From contig KN832571.1 of the NCBI GenBank assembly GCA_000827205.1, positions 1 through 64,000 on the forward strand: 64,000 nucleotides of DNA, read 5' to 3'. The notes under the pieces are model-generated. The model was given only the letters and a program-made list of their open reading frames with translations. It had not been told where the DNA came from and searched no databases. Source of the DNA: Plicaturopsis crispa FD-325 SS-3 (taxonomy: Eukaryota > Basidiomycota > Agaricomycetes > Amylocorticiales > Amylocorticiaceae). Each line of letters starts with the position of its first letter. Position 1 is the stretch's first letter. Position numbers and translations under genes: made by a program. Shown in pieces: positions 32,805-46,382 of this stretch.

Positions 32805-35800
32805 TTAGATAGATTGTTCAAGCATGGCAGGGCGACGGTGAGTGATAGGCACTGGTGAAGAATGTGCCGATGTAACCTGAGATATACACGGGCATTCAGC
32901 ACGGAGGAAGAATGGTAGAGAACGTTTACGGACCTGACGCTCAATGTCTGCCAAAGAGTCGAGCTGGATCTGGCGCAATCTCGCGTACCCGGCCTTCAGA
33001 CTCTCGATAGTGCGCTCGTCAATCGCCTTGGACTGCTTCACCGCCGTAACTTCCTCCTCGGCGTCCTGAGCACGCGCAATCGTGTCCATAAGGTCCTGAT
33101 GGAGTGCAGACGCACGCGTTTTCTCCGCATTGAGCGATGTCTGCGTAGCTTCCAGCTCGATATCGCGTTCATGCAGGGCCTGCTGTAGGGAAAGACGGGC
33201 TGCCTGGGAAGACTCCAGCTCTCGGTTCAGCTGAAGGCCTTGCTCCTGCGCAGAATGGAGAGACAGCTGTAATGCTGAGATGCGCTCCTCGCACGTCGCT
33301 TTCTCCTTCCGGACAGAGGCAAGCATGGCCTCCGCATCTTGGACCTCCTGTTTCGCCGTTTGAATTGTGCCATTGAGTCTTCCTATGTCCGCATCTCGCG
33401 CCTGCACGCCCGCAGCGAGATCGTCGCGCACAGCCTCCAGCGTAACGAGCTTAGCGGCTAGATCTGAGCGCTGCTGCTCTTTGCTAGTCACATCTTGAGA
33501 GAGCTGCGCCGCCTCCTCTCTGCTTGCGCCCAGGCGAGCCTCCGTCGCAGCTAATATTTTCTCCGATTCCAGCAAACGCGCACGGAGGTCCGCAGTATCA
33601 GCGGAGAGCGATGAGACGGTAACCAGAGCGTCATTTCGGGAGGCAGTGACTTCCGTGATTACCGCTGCCTGGTCTGCAAGCTCGGTGGAAAGTGCGGCTG
33701 TCGATTGTGAGGCTACAGCTAGCTCAGCACGTAGCGTTTCAATGGTAGAACCGGAGGTCGATAACTTCTCGTTGAGCAATTGCGTTGCGATATAGAGGGA
33801 TGCGATTTCTGCACGGAGGGCTTCGGCGGCACTTTGCGAGACGGACAAGTCGTTCACGAGTTTCGCCTTGTCAGACGCGATTTGGAGTAGCTCTTCATTG
33901 GAAGCCTTGAGCTGGGCGCCGAGGGCATCGACTTTGCGTTGAGCCTCGGCGCGAGAGTCCTCCGTCACCGCATTGTGGTCGAGAGCGGCTTTAAGCTGGT
34001 CGGACAATCCAGCGGTGCGGGACTCTGCCGCGCGCAAAGACTCAGCGAGGGAAATGGCCTGTGCGCTCACGGCTTGCAACTCCTCGGTAGCAGCGACTCG
34101 CAGGCGGTCGGCTTCCTGAACCAGCTTCTCCAACTCCGCAATGCGGCTGTCTTTCTCGGTTGTCAAAAGAGTCATCGCAGCCATCTTTTCCTCAAGTATC
34201 CGCTCGAGCTCCTGGATTCTGGTCCTCTGGGACGTTGACTCTTGCTGTAGGCTTGACTTGTTGCTTTCAATTTCGGAGATGTGGGCATCCTTGAAGGCGA
34301 GCGTTGCATCTCTAAGCACGATGGTCTGTCGCTCCTGGTCGACTTCAGCTTGAAGGGTAACGATTTCGGCGTTCTTCGCGACAAGAGTCGCTTCAAGTCG
34401 TGCACGCTCAGCATCATGGTCTTTGTTAAGAACTTCGATACTCGTGACATGGGAGTTGACCGCGCTCTCTAGTAAGTCGACCTGCGAGTAGACACGCCTA
34501 TTAGTACGCGCCGTTCAAATACACGGTCGAGTAGAGGATCACTGACTTTGCTCGTGAGCATCTTCTCCTGCTCTGCAGAAACGCGCTTTAGCTCGTCCGC
34601 AATAGTCTTATACGTTTGGACCTCCTTCGCCAGCGCAGCCTCTCTGTTCAATATGGCGCCAGCTGGTGTCCCATGCGGCGTAGGGAGCCCGTTGGACCTC
34701 ACACGTTCACTAGTTCCAGGAGCGTCGGAGCGGGCGATGGTCGGACCCGTTACTGGACCAAAGACATCATCTTCGTCCATTCTGACGTCGTCTTCCGTGA
34801 GGTTATCATGCTCAAAGCCCGGCGAGCTCGGTGCAGGGGTGGCCTGCTTGCTGATGTTTGAGATCAGGGAACCCGACGCTGTACGCGTCACCTCAAAAAG
34901 TGTTCTTGCACGCGGGATCTGGTTCGCAGTATTTGGGCGACTAGGGGAAGACGTTGCCGGTTCGCTGAGAGGTGATAGCTGATAAGATAACGAACACGTT
35001 GCATTGAGAAGAGGATACGCACAAGTCAGGCTGTGGCTCAGGAGACACGGTACGGCGCCAGGAATTGTCTTCGTGCTGCATTTCAATTTCCGCCGTGGCC
35101 TGTTTAGCCGCCGCGAGCTCAGCGCGGATTAGATCAATCTCTTCCTGGCGTTGAGCAATCTCGAGTTTGAGCCGCTGTAATTCGTCGGTGTCGGAAGCTT
35201 CAGGTGGAGCGAGAGGCGCCTCCGTTCGCGTGCTCTGTGCGGACTCGAGTGCAGCAAGCAGCTGGAGATTATCTGTCAGCTGTATGCCCTTGCACTGAGA
35301 TGAGGCGAGATGCACCTGTGCTTTCGTCATCCTCGAGAGTGGCGTCTGAAGGACCGCACTTGACCGCCTGGCCTTTTTTGAGCGGGGTGTCCCAGGTTGC
35401 AGTGTAGATGAGACCTCCTCCTCTTCGTCCTCGTCGCCTTGGCGTATAGCGGATTGTCTGCGCTTGGTACCGCGTGAGGCAAGCTGGTGCGCAACGTGCT
35501 TCCATATCATGTCCTCCTGTGTTGCAGTTGGCGATGCATGTGCGGCGATTGCAAGGTCGCGTCTCGCTGTTGCAATACTGTCCGACACATCAGCTACCAG
35601 TGAACGCGTCGGTCTCAGAGGTCACAGTCCTTACGCTTTCTTTCCGTTCGGTGTAAGAGCCACATTACCCGCTGGGTCCGCTGGCGCCAGGACACCTTCT
35701 TCCTCCTGCAGCCTTGTAAGCGGAGTGGCATCACATAGAGATCTTTCGGAGCACCTACCAGCTTATGTATTGTCTTGCCCACCCAACTTATCCATTGTGG

Positions 35801-36087
35801 GCCTAGTTTGTCTTTTTTGGCTCGTGCTGTCTTTCTGACTAGGATACACGTCAGCGTTGCGTGGGCGGTAGAGATATGTGGCGACTCACTTTGAGCCCGC
35901 AAAGCAGTCTGATGCACCGAATGCTTTCTGTGCTCCTTCTGATAGTCAGAGACCGCGCCAAGTACACCTACACATGGTCGTCGGTTGTACCTCGTCAGGA
36001 ACACGATGACGGTCAGAACGGCAAAAGACACTCACGTTCTACATAACTATACTTCGCAGCAGGCTTTTTAGATTTCTTAGCGGCCAT
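32805..36087 (-). CDS. Long coiled-coil protein with basic N-terminus
   Basis: The gene starts MAAKKSKKPAAKYSYVE at 36087 and splices through short exons (QKEHRKHSVHQTALRAQ; KKTARAKKDKLGPQWI; LTPNGKK) into the exon SIATARRDLAIAAHASPTAT and a nuclear-looking region (TPRSKKARRSS; acidic DEDEEEEVSS). A Ser/Pro-rich middle follows (34470-34990). From about 34570 to 32945 the protein is almost entirely heptad-like coiled coil, rich in Ala, Glu, Leu, Ser and Gln (QLKAALDHN, ELESSQAARLSLQQALHERD). The last exon ends RRPAMLEQSI at 32805. I recognise no named domain. The layout of basic/disordered head and ~450-residue coiled coil suits a structural or tethering protein of nucleus, spindle pole or septum. 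That is inference only. Confidence 0.6.
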
Positions 36088-36209
36088 AGTGAAGAGTAAG
36101 AGTGTATACAGAGGGAACTGTGAAGATGGCGAAAGGCAAGAGGAACGGCGCAATGATGGCTGTCTTATATTGGCGCGTAACAGGGGCTAATTGCAATAAC
36201 CATTCTGCG

Positions 36210-37013
36210 TCACAAACCACGTGGGCGCGTCAGAGCTTTGGCCACCGCCGTCACGGACTCGGAGTCGCCCGCATGTCTTCCCGCCACTGATATGACCGTT
36301 TCCTCAGTCATACCGTAGGCATTAATGTTCAGCTGTCTACTTCCTCGGTCGGCCAGATCGTCTTTGGTTTCTCCTACGGATACAATCGCTAGCTCGAGAT
36401 CCACGGTCACTGGCGTCTGGTGCAGTTCAACGAGGCTTTCTTGTGCAGCACTTCAACGTTCAACTATGTCAAATAATGCGTGGGCAGACGTTTCGCAAAC
36501 GGAGCTGCACAGGCTCGGTGCCGGAGGTCACCATGGTGGCATGCGCCGCTGCGCAGTACATTGGAACCTTATAGGCATGTTGTTTTTGTCGGATTGGTTA
36601 TATTCTGATGCATAGTACTGTGCTTCTAGTCTAAGAGAGTGTGATGTAGGGCCCGCTATGACCAGATAAGACGTGTGGTATGAAGCCGAATCTTCGTGTT
36701 TGAACTCGCCATGGCATATGACCCAACGGAGTACTTCCTCGTCCTCGTCGGCTACAGGGACCGGTTCCGTGGCCGAACGAAAAGCTGGGAAGGTCATAAC
36801 TTGGACTGCGGTGGCGAGAAGGTCCTGGATGACCTGGCTATTGGCATCGGATGGCCCGCGCTCGCCCACAAATCCAGGGCCCGCTCCGTCCTCAGTACTG
36901 AGAGCACCATGGAAGGAACGACGCTCGATGTAGAGTTGGGGTTGGTATAAAGCGTAATGTGGTTGAACCGCATCTCTTGGCAGATGGCATATGTGCAGGT
37001 GATGTCCGTCCAA
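36210..37013 (-). CDS. Unrecognised small gene (low confidence)
   Basis: One open frame (37013-36528) contains ADEDEEVLRWVICHGEFKHE followed by SLRLEAQYYASEYNQSDKNN. A second, further downstream, contains ESLVELHQTPVTVDLELAIV and SVAGRHAGDSESVTAVAKAL, ending at 36210. Composition looks protein-like in both and they could be exons of one gene, but I could not fix the connecting intron with certainty. No domain was recognised. Confidence 0.3.
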
Positions 37014-37960
37014 ACGTGCAATATCTTCTACCCATGAACACCGACGCTTCTTTGTACAGTTGTACAGTAATGAGCCGCTGTCTCAAAGGCGAGGTTGGCA
37101 GTGCCGTCTCGTTGTGACTAAGATGAATGACATGGTTAACGCTTTGGGGTGTAGTCGTTGTTGGTAGTCTCCAAGTGCGCTGCATCCTGTACCGACCACT
37201 TCGCCAACAAAGTAAACAAACATGTAGTCGGTGGTGTACCATCCGAATCTCGCGAACGTTGACGAGTCTCCTGTATCTCTATGGATCCCTACGGGAGAGT
37301 GGCGACCGGCTTAGATATATTGATGTAGACTATAGAGCTCCAGCAGCTTCAGTAAACCGCCCGCATAGCCTACTGCAGTTTTCGTCTACTAGGCCGCTCG
37401 TTTACCTGACCTTCCTTTTTCGGTCGGAAATTCGAAGCACCCTGCCACGAGGGGGAAGTTACTCGATCGACGGCTCTGCTTTGTTTTCTCTTCCCCACCA
37501 AAAACAAGGGTGCTTGACGGCTTGTGCATCCTTTGTAGTCCTTTGTTTCATTCTCGCTGCTATCAATGATGCGGCAATTGCCCATCGCAACTGCGTCCAA
37601 GCACCATCATCCTTAAGAATATTTGGCGGCCACCCAGGCGCTTAATCCTGCCTACGTTGTATACGCCGCGTTCTCTGAAGTCTCGCCGTCTCTGACAATT
37701 GTCATTATTGTCTCTCGGTATCGGCGCCATGGATTGACTATCGCCTATAAAGACGGTTGAATAAGTAGGAAAATCCGACAAGTCGCCGTCATCCTCGTCG
37801 ACGCGCAACCACTACTTAATGTTTAGCATCTACTGCGATATTAACAAATGCCTATGTCTTGGATATCACCGTGGAAGTTCAAAATGGATGTACGTGCGTC
37901 CCCTCGAGTAGCTGATTTAGCCCAAACTCATTACACGATGAAATCCACCAGGATGAGCAC
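37014..37960. other. No supported gene
   Basis: This lies between the start of the minus-strand gene and the first likely exon of the next + strand gene. Open frames here lack motifs. It may contain both promoters. Confidence 0.4.
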
Positions 37961-40317
37961 ATGTCTACAGAGAGAAATGCTGGTGTATGGAGCCTGTTCA
38001 CGTCGATTCAGAGGTGTTTTCTTTCGTCGTGGCCCAAGGCAGGCTGTGGCGAGGTTGAACGGGCGCCAACTTTGTTCCCGTGTTTCATTCCATGGACTTC
38101 TCCGCAGGGGCACTTTCGTCGAGGGCACAGACATTCTACAGCTACGCAAGACGTTTCCCGGTATGGCGCGTACTCAGATGCAACAATACGGGCTCTAACT
38201 CTGCGCCACAGCAGGGGTTCAGCTGCGCTCACGCAACCTGGAAGATTATTCGACGATAACGCGCTCAGGAACTTTGCCAAAACTTTTCGTGAAGAAGCCC
38301 AAAAGGAAAGGCAGGACGCTCAATCTACTGCCGTGGGTTTATATCGCTTTCTGATTCGGGCGTATCTCGCTAAAGGATGACAATATTCGCAGCTTGAGGT
38401 TGCCACTAGTGGCTGCAAAGTATCGGTTTCAGAGGTGGATCGCAGTCTATCGTTCGTTTCCGAAGAAGAGAACGAGGGGGTATCATATTCTGACGGTGGA
38501 AGCTCCGACTCAAATGGTCGCCGGTCTGTCCGTAGACTTGACTCGCTAATGGAAGACTCCAGGAACGCCTTGTCTATAAAATTCGGACTTTGCGCCATTA
38601 CAGAAGTAACGAGGATATACTTGGCTTCCCGGATTCCGTTCTCAGCATATCAGGCGAAAGCAACACGGATTCGAACATCGCCGACAACCCAGAGAGGATA
38701 CCAAGGAGCGTTCAATGGCCGACAAGATTAAACGACGATGTGCGTGTGAATCTCCCCAGTAACGGAACGAGCCTGTCGTCGCTGCTATTCACGCACTGCT
38801 CCGCCCCCACGTCGGACCCGGAAACACTGTCCGGGGACAGTTCAACCCCTAGATCCTCAACGCATTGCTACCCAGCGCCCTCGCATATTGACGTGAGCCC
38901 GAAACCTAATGGAGTGTCATCTACTAGCGAAACCAGGCGCACAAGACTACAAACATCTTACAGGCCGACGGACGAGGAGTGCCACCATCATCGCTATATG
39001 GGCCTCGCGTTAAACGCGCTCCAGGAGGCTCAAAACCATGTGAAGAGTGTTCGAGAAGATCTGCGGACGTCTCATGAAGATTTGAAGGCGGTCTTACAGG
39101 GGACGAAGGACTTGCAGAAACTAGCAGAAGAGCAACATGCAAAGATAAGGTCCTTACAGACGGTATGTTCCCCTTCCTATGTACGGCATGCGGAAACCAA
39201 TCATTGTGGATAGGCCAGCGAGGATGCTTCTCGATATGCAGATCTACTTTGGGATGATAACTGCACACTTCGGGTTCGTCGTCGAATATTGGCTTCCCAG
39301 CTTGTGGCTGAGAGCGCTCATCTGAGGACACCCTCTTTAGAAATTTGTGTCTGATATTCAGAAACTACCAAACATCGACGCTATAGGCGCAAGAGGATAC
39401 ATAAAGGTGAGTGGTTCCAACGGGCCATTCCCCTTCAAGTTATCGCTCGCGTGGACTGATTATTGTATCTGATGTCTACACGCATTTATGCAGTGTAAGC
39501 TCGATGGTCTGGAGCGTACTCTGACATGGCCATTGGACTCGCGTGCGGTATATCTCGTGAAGCCGACGCAGATCTCGGACGATCCTCCTCGAGAAAGACC
39601 CACGGACTCTTCTACATCCGGTCCTCTTGTCGCTGCTTCTCAGGCTATCATATCACCTCCTGCGACCCCGGAGCGCCCACTCAGAAATGAACCATCAGGG
39701 CATTCGCGCGGTGCTCTTGACGCTTGCTCGCAAGGTTACCGACCGGTCTTGCATCCATCGGCGAGCCTTGCAAGGTCCGAGCTGACGGACATGCCCCATG
39801 CGTCCCCAGACTCGGCGGTGACCGGGGAAGTCGACGTGGACACTCAAGAGTCGGCCAATGACGAAGTGCGTTGTAACATAATCTCAAGTATGACATTACC
39901 CGGCCTTTGCCTTGAACTAATGACTTACTTTCTACTTTTGTCAGCTCGAGGGGAATATCGAAAGGGTATGCTCCCAGGAGAGGAGGCAACCGCCGACTGC
40001 AGGGTACGCGCGCTCATCTCCCGAGGTTTCTGCGGACTCAGAGGGTTTCTAGGGTTAACTCAGTTTACTTGTTCTAACACATCCGGCATCGTCGGTGCAG
40101 CTCGCATCTGCGCACCTTGCACGGGAAGAAATTACTCCGCGGATCTCTCGAGATGTGTTTGGTGTGAGAGTCCCCGGCCATCTGTTAATTGTCAGCTCTA
40201 ATCTCTGCGCCTTCTATTTAGAGCGACCCGGAAGATAGCGAGCACCTCGATCTCCACGAAAATCTCAACGCCGACATCCCGTCCGACGGGAGGACATCGC
40301 GCCTCGATAACTATTGA
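37961..40317 (+). CDS. Unrecognised multi-exon protein, Ser/Pro-rich with helical segment
   Basis: Likely exons run from around 37961 (…FDDNALRNFAKTFREEAQKE at about 38260). They continue through EVDRSLSFVSEEENEGVSYS (38425 on) and an exon from about 38600 (DILGFPDSVLSISGESNTDS). A helical stretch follows (ALNALQEAQNHVKSVREDLR, then DLKAVLQGTKDLQKLAEEQH). Later exons include FVSDIQKLPNID near 39345 and a Ser/Pro-rich exon after 39494 (ISPPATPERPLRNEPSGHSR). A last exon ends NADIPSDGRTSRLDNY with the stop at 40315-40317. The helical part suggests a short coiled coil. No conserved family was recognised, and the 5' start and several introns are approximate. Confidence 0.45.
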
Positions 40318-41072
40318 CATATAAACCTTTACGCAAAACGCTCCTGGACCGGCCACGCCCTTCCTACTCTAACGATTACCAGTCCTCATCACGGACCTTG
40401 ATGTTTCATCCATTCTCTGATACTGATAGAGCACATATCTCTGTCACTTGGGGCCAGACTGCTCAGTGCTCAACGTCGTGCTCAGGATCAATCCCTCCTC
40501 TTCTGTTGCGGCTGAGTACCCTTACGCCACAGGTGTTCCAGCGCTCTTACATACCCTTTCCGCAGCCTCATTAGTACCAGAACATTACGCTACTAGCCGG
40601 CCAGTATGGCATTGTGGCGCTTATTGCCGCCAAGAGTAGAAAAGAATTAGACATCCGGTATATAAGTATCTACCCCCATATGCCAGTCGATGCCGATGAG
40701 ATTTGACTATAGGATTTGTGGTTGAGATACTGCACAATTAGACCCAGATTAATACTCTCAATCAGCGGAGGTTATTGGCGATCTTTACGAAGTCGTCTTT
40801 TGTCCTGAGGACCTCGGGTTATACATATCAGGCACCCGGTTCTGCAAGGGATGGCGACACAAATAATATAACGGCAAATTGGATACAAAAAACCACAAAG
40901 GTTGTCTACAGAGTCCCAAATATTCACGAGTCACGGACCCATCTAGCACGAGCTACCCAGATGATAAATGAGAGATTAATACAGACCGGGATAGCGATTA
41001 AATATATAAACCCAAACGGTCTTCTACGCAAATCTATGTCTTAGGCACAGCTGCCTCTGTATAGAAAGCTAG
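40318..41072. other. Convergent intergenic region
   Basis: Between a + strand stop and a minus-strand stop. No conserved open frame was seen. Confidence 0.45.
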
Positions 41073-42450
41073 TCAGTTGATCGTCCGAATGAAAAGGGCA
41101 GCGAAGGACGAACCAGGAACCGTCCATCTTGAATTAGACACCATTCCGTGGCATTTGTGATTTTGTAGCATCCGCTGGGACGAGAAGAAGCGCCGACATG
41201 TGGTGCATGACCACTCACACGGCTTCCCATGTTGCGCGACCTCGTGCCGCAGGCGATCGTGTTGCCGTGAGAAGACCTCCATACAGCCCATGGTGCAGGG
41301 AAGGGATTTTTTAATCTTAACTTCGTGCGTCGTCATATGTACCTGGATAGTCATACGAGTCAGTCACGAAAGCGTTTGTAGCTAATAGTGTCGCGCTTAC
41401 TTTGCGGGTGTATTCACTTGTAAACTGACGGTCGCACTGGGGATGGATGCAAGAGAAACGTCGCCGACGCTGTTTTCCTGTGCCAGTCCCTGTTCCCGAC
41501 GATGAGGCTGTAGGTGCTGGCGTAGGACTCTCCTCCGAAGGAACCTCGGACATATCAGACTTCGGAGACGGAAGAATCTCCTCAGACCCCACCGTCGGCG
41601 TGTTCGTGCACGGCGGAGAGGGAAGTCCCATAGACGGAGAAGGCGTAGAATGAGAATGTTGATTTGGAATGCTGGACCACTCAAGATCGAATTGAGATTG
41701 TCGGAAATCCATGTCTCCTAGTGACGCTGGAGCACAGGTTATGACACGATACGTGACGTTCACAGACTTGAGACTTACCTGGATTATACAGCGCACTTCT
41801 ATCAGAGAGATCGTTCGCGGAACGTCCGGAAGGCTCCAGAGAGTCCGAGGAGAACAGTGGAGGTAGAAGGTCCCCTGCTTCAGACCCGCCAAGGGAGTCC
41901 TTGTACATCATGGCGTTCGACCCATAATGGCCAGGCCACTCCGTGAGCCATGGTACGAGGGAGTAGCCAGACATCCCATCGCCGACTACATCAGGTACGT
42001 GGAACGCATCACCTATTGGACGGTCAGAAAAGAAACCAATGAGCAAGAAGGAGTGCCTACCCATGGCTACGTCCGTCGGTGGCCGGGAATTCGTTTGCTT
42101 CTTGAGCGAAGATTCCCCTGCGACTGTAATGGCGAACGTAAGATTAACAAAACGTTGACCGCAGCAGTAGAATTAAGTTACGAACCATGAGCCTCGTCAT
42201 TGCGCGAGTTGTCCTCGCCACCGTGGGTAGCTGAGTGTGCTGCCGCCGGGTCAAAAGAAGCGAAGACACACAGGCCGTAGTCAGTCGTTTCGAAGTTAAT
42301 GCTGAGACCGTGTGCTATCGAGGTTGGAAGAAGACTTTGTAGCTCCATATTCGCCGGCTTAAGGTTGAGAGAGAGGCGGCCGTCGGTGGGCGCTATTCTA
42401 ATGCAGACTTGGAAGCGGCCGAGCTCGTCGATGGGTAATGTGAGAGACAT
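41073..42450 (-). CDS. C2H2 zinc-finger protein, probable transcription factor
   Basis: The start is MSLTLPIDELGRFQVCIRIA at 42450. A middle region includes HGGEDNSRNDEAH, GYSLVPWLTEWPGHYGS and a Ser/Pro/Thr-rich stretch (SHSTPSPSMGLPSPPCTNTP). It leads into a basic patch (KQRRRRF) and three fingers at the C-terminus: CIHPQCDRQFTSEYTRKVHM with TTH following; CTMGCMEVFSRQHDRLRHEV with AQH following; and CTTCRRFFSSQRMLQNHKCH, a degenerate third finger. The protein ends AALFIRTIN at 41073. An intron splits the first finger from its His pair (around 41340-41398). The family usually binds DNA as a regulator; the target is unknown. About 330 residues over four to five exons. Confidence 0.7.
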
Positions 42451-45274
42451 CGCGGCGAAGGAAAGAACACCAATAATGAGGAAGAAGCAATGGGTGAGCG
42501 TATCCTGAGTGTTATATACTTACATACCCAACGCCAAGGCTCCACCGGTCTCGGAGGTTGTCTGCTGAGAATGGCGCTGGGTTCAAGCAATTTGAGCAGC
42601 ACAGGAATATTATGCGCCGGCACATAACAAGTAATCAGAGGTGATGGTTACGCACCAGACTGAATGAGCCAGTACGGTATGCACGCCCTCTTCACGCCTG
42701 TAAACACCGTGCGACAACAATAGTTATCACCGGAACAGGGGCCGCAAACCACTGCTATGGATGCCGCTTATGTCTTTGTGAAGGTATAAATGCGATCAAA
42801 CGCCTGAAATACAGTGGCTAGGCACCTGTTTGGTCCACCGCATTGGCCGTGATGATGGCTCAGAGCAGTAGAAGCATTTCGAAGATTGGCCGACCAAGAT
42901 CTCTCCATATTAGATAGGTGCGTTGTGCACGGAATCACTTTAGGCTGAATGAGAGACTGCGATGGGCAGTCAGCTTAGCAAGGAATGTCGTGTGATGACA
43001 CAAGTGTGATGTGTTGCGAAAGCGCTCACTACTGATTTCGTGCTACAGCCATGGCTATTTCACGTCTCCACGTTCCCTGTACTGCAAGTGCTGATGGCAG
43101 GCATAGTGAGACGTAACGTATAGTCCTCAGTGCAGTCGTGGGGTATGCACCGCTCATGTTATATTCCATGCGATGAGTGGTGTTAACTTGTGTCAAACAC
43201 GCAGTGCACCGTGGGGGAAAAGACAGCGGTGCTGCGATTGCAACTTCCACGGTCTCCGATATCGGCAGGGAGGGCTAAGAACGCCTAGCCTGCGAGCGCT
43301 TAAGCTGTGCAAAGCAAATATTGGGATTGTACGTTAGTGACCAGGAAACCCATGGACGCCAGAAATTGGTGAAATACATGATATGATGTTATTGATCTTG
43401 CAGGCATAAATCCGGCAGGCAGTCAACCAAGGGTACGTGTTTTTTTGGGCAATAAACGAACATTTTTACGGTCAGTAGCCAGCTGCAGACGGAGGAGGCG
43501 GAGCAGGCGTGTGTTGAATGGAAATCAGGCCGGTATTTTGAATGGAAGCCCCGAATGCCGACTCGAGACACGCGTCGGCATTTCATTTTCTTGCTGTCAA
43601 CGGCGGCGGCATTTCCCTCTCTCCGTCGACCGACGGTCGCCCATCAAGTAACTACGTCTGCTTCCGCTATGGCAGCGCTCCGCACGTTGTAGCCCCTTTG
43701 CGCCTCCTCTCTTGGCCTATGAAGGCACAACATTGTGTGCGTAGAGCTGGAAAACTGTACTTGGTAAGTGTGCTATCAATGGTGCAATCGTCCGACCGTC
43801 CACACCACCTATCAATCTGAATGGGCATAAATCAGAGTCCAGACATGTGTGCAATATGCATTGCCATGCCGTGCCGCCGCGCAGGAGCCATCCGGGGCTT
43901 CTTCCGGAAGGCATATCACCAGTAAGCACCTACTTACCGGGCCAGATACGGGTCGTATATTGGTGCGGCGCGCTGCAAAAAATCACAACGAGCGCCCACG
44001 AGTTGATTCGCACTTATTCTGGGGTTCAGGAGGGTTCAGGTCATCTCATAAGAGTAATGCCGCCGTTCGCGGGAGTACCCATAATACGCAGCGTTAGGAG
44101 GCGGCAGGGCGCCGTAGAGCTTGAAGTCAACACCGAGTCAGTGTCACATCCTCCGTTCAAAGTGTCGGTCTGCGCTTCTCATTGGCGCTCTTTATCAGAT
44201 CACCCATATGCCCCTCGTATATCGGCAGAAGGTCTCTCTGCCCCCGCCCGGCTGCGCATCACTTAGCAATGTCGTCTGCTAAGTAATAGTGATGCATTCT
44301 AATATCTGGTTAGCGAGGGCGCCGTGCGCTATGAGGAGGCTCTTTGAAAGCTTTAAAAATCCCATTTTGCTTCCGACCAATGGCATTGCGCCGCCGACGG
44401 CAATGCGATAAGCTTTCCAGATCACGATCAATCCGACAGCGCTCCGCCAAGTTCAAAGAACTCCGCGAAACTGATCTGGATGCCGCCTTTATTTTCCATC
44501 GCCTCGAGAGGCCTGAAGCTGGCCTGGGCGCTTTGAAACGTTCAAGGGCTCTGCTCATATTATTGCAATGGGGGTGCATATAAAAAAAGGAAAGCTGGGA
44601 CCCGGCAGATATGGGGACTATGATCGCCTTGTGTCAGGACAGAGGTCCAAGCGGAAACAACACCCGCTACGCAGCGGTGAAGTCACCCGGTGGCGACTTT
44701 GGTCAAGAAATGCACAGTACTCCGGTCCATTAGTTGACGCGTGGGAGGCTGAGAGCAATGTGAGAGTGTGGCCATATCAAGGCCCTGTCGATGATAAGCC
44801 TTCCCGGGACCTGGAGAATCGCTCAGCATGATGTTACTAACTTTATTAACGTTAGGAATTACTCACGGTGCTCCCTGCACAAGCGGCAGACGATATCTGA
44901 CATTGATCTGACACAAGGCGTTTTTGGTCTCGACGATTATCGGTTGCGAGTGCACTCATCGTCGTCCGCGGTTTTGACGGTATCCCTTGCCGAACGTCGG
45001 TCTCAGGCCCAGAAAAATAAGCAAATGCGTCCAGGAGCCATTGGAAAAAACTCACAAAGGGACAGGAATGCATGTCGAGTACTACTGACGTCGAGTAAGC
45101 TTCAAGCGAGCTTGGACCTGTAGATCACTAAGAGCGCAAATTCCGATATCCCTAAAGCAGGTAGGAAGACGTGAAAGCCGGGAACGACCGTGCTCCGAGT
45201 TACACGCAGTAAGAACACTCAAAACAAGCGCCACTGATTTCGGGGCTTAGAGGGCTTCATATATGATAATGCAT
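42451..45274. other. 2.8-kb stretch without a supported gene
   Basis: Many short open frames occur on both strands, none with a motif or splice chain I trust. There is no long direct or inverted repeat visible by eye. It may be decayed mobile DNA next to the candidate element at 45275. Confidence 0.4.
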
Positions 45275-45305
45275 CAGCAAACCTCGGTTTGTCTGAATCG
45301 TCTTA
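45275..45305 (+). repeat. Left terminal inverted repeat (candidate element)
   Basis: Imperfectly matches the reverse complement of 47304-47334; outer 10 bases identical. Confidence 0.55.
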
Positions 45306-46350
45306 GCCAAGCGCTATAAGAAATCTAAGACACTCAGAATAATTCCTGAATCAAGCTATGTACGTTCTGAACCAGACAGCGATGTCTGGGCTAAGACTTG
45401 AATAAGACCGTTTAAGACAAACATTCAGACCATTCCAGACACTTAGATATGATTTCAGACGGGCACCAGGACACTGAGATCGCAACCAGAGGAGGTTAAA
45501 ATAGATTATATTAGGGATAAAAAGTACTATATACATAACACAGGGCTATACGTGCTACAACATGATAATGAAGATGTGCACTGCACGAGAGCGAGCTTCA
45601 CATTGGCGCGTGACGCACAAGCAAGGACACGGGCCACGGTTACTACACGTTCTTACTTGACCGCCTGGGCTTGAAACGAGAGAGTCCCAGGATTGATCAT
45701 CCCAGAGCGGTATGAGGGCGGCGGCGACGCGAATGCGGGCGGCATGGAGTTGCGCGCCGCAGGGGGCCCAAGGGGTGGGAGACCTCCCCGTTGGCGGACT
45801 GCGAATATTCCGTGTAACAGTGATCAGCAGGAGTAGAATCGGGTGAGCAGACATGCTTACTGAGTGCTGCTCGTTGCGCTAGGTGGTGTTAACACCGGAC
45901 CACAGTACACATGTCGGCGGCGTTTTATCTACTAGGTCGCACGGTGTGCACCGGGGAGCCTTGTCGCGTTGTGGGTGAAACACACATACTTCACAGACGA
46001 CATCAGCGAGGAACCATGCATGATGGTCATAACAAAGACGACGTACGAAAAATGCGAGCGCACATGGGCTGCACCGCTCGTGTCTGGTCTCAGGCTTTCG
46101 CGCCTGGGGCCCCTCTCATCCCTTGAATCGTCCTCGGCACTGTGTACGAGTGGCGCGGTCGAAGCGCGAAGGTGTCGTATGGGTGAGGGAAGTGATGAGC
46201 TGGCAGAACAAGTCAAATATGCGAAATAGTAAGAACAAAAACAAACAATGATAACATACTGAGGCAGGAATGTGAGCACGGCACAGCAAGTCTGGCGTAT
46301 AGTGGAATGACGGCGGTTCACACCGTCGACGGGCGCGCAGCATAGTGGAG

Positions 46351-46382
46351 GAGGGAGGCTGGAGGGAGGCTGGAGGGAGGCA
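46351..46382. repeat. Short tandem repeat, about 3 x 11 bp
   Basis: Unit GAGGGAGGCTG repeated almost three times in a purine-rich stretch inside the candidate element. Confidence 0.8.

Noticed and set aside
33939-34353. Plus-strand frames opposite the coiled-coil gene
   Set aside because: Shadows of the strongly biased coiled-coil codons.
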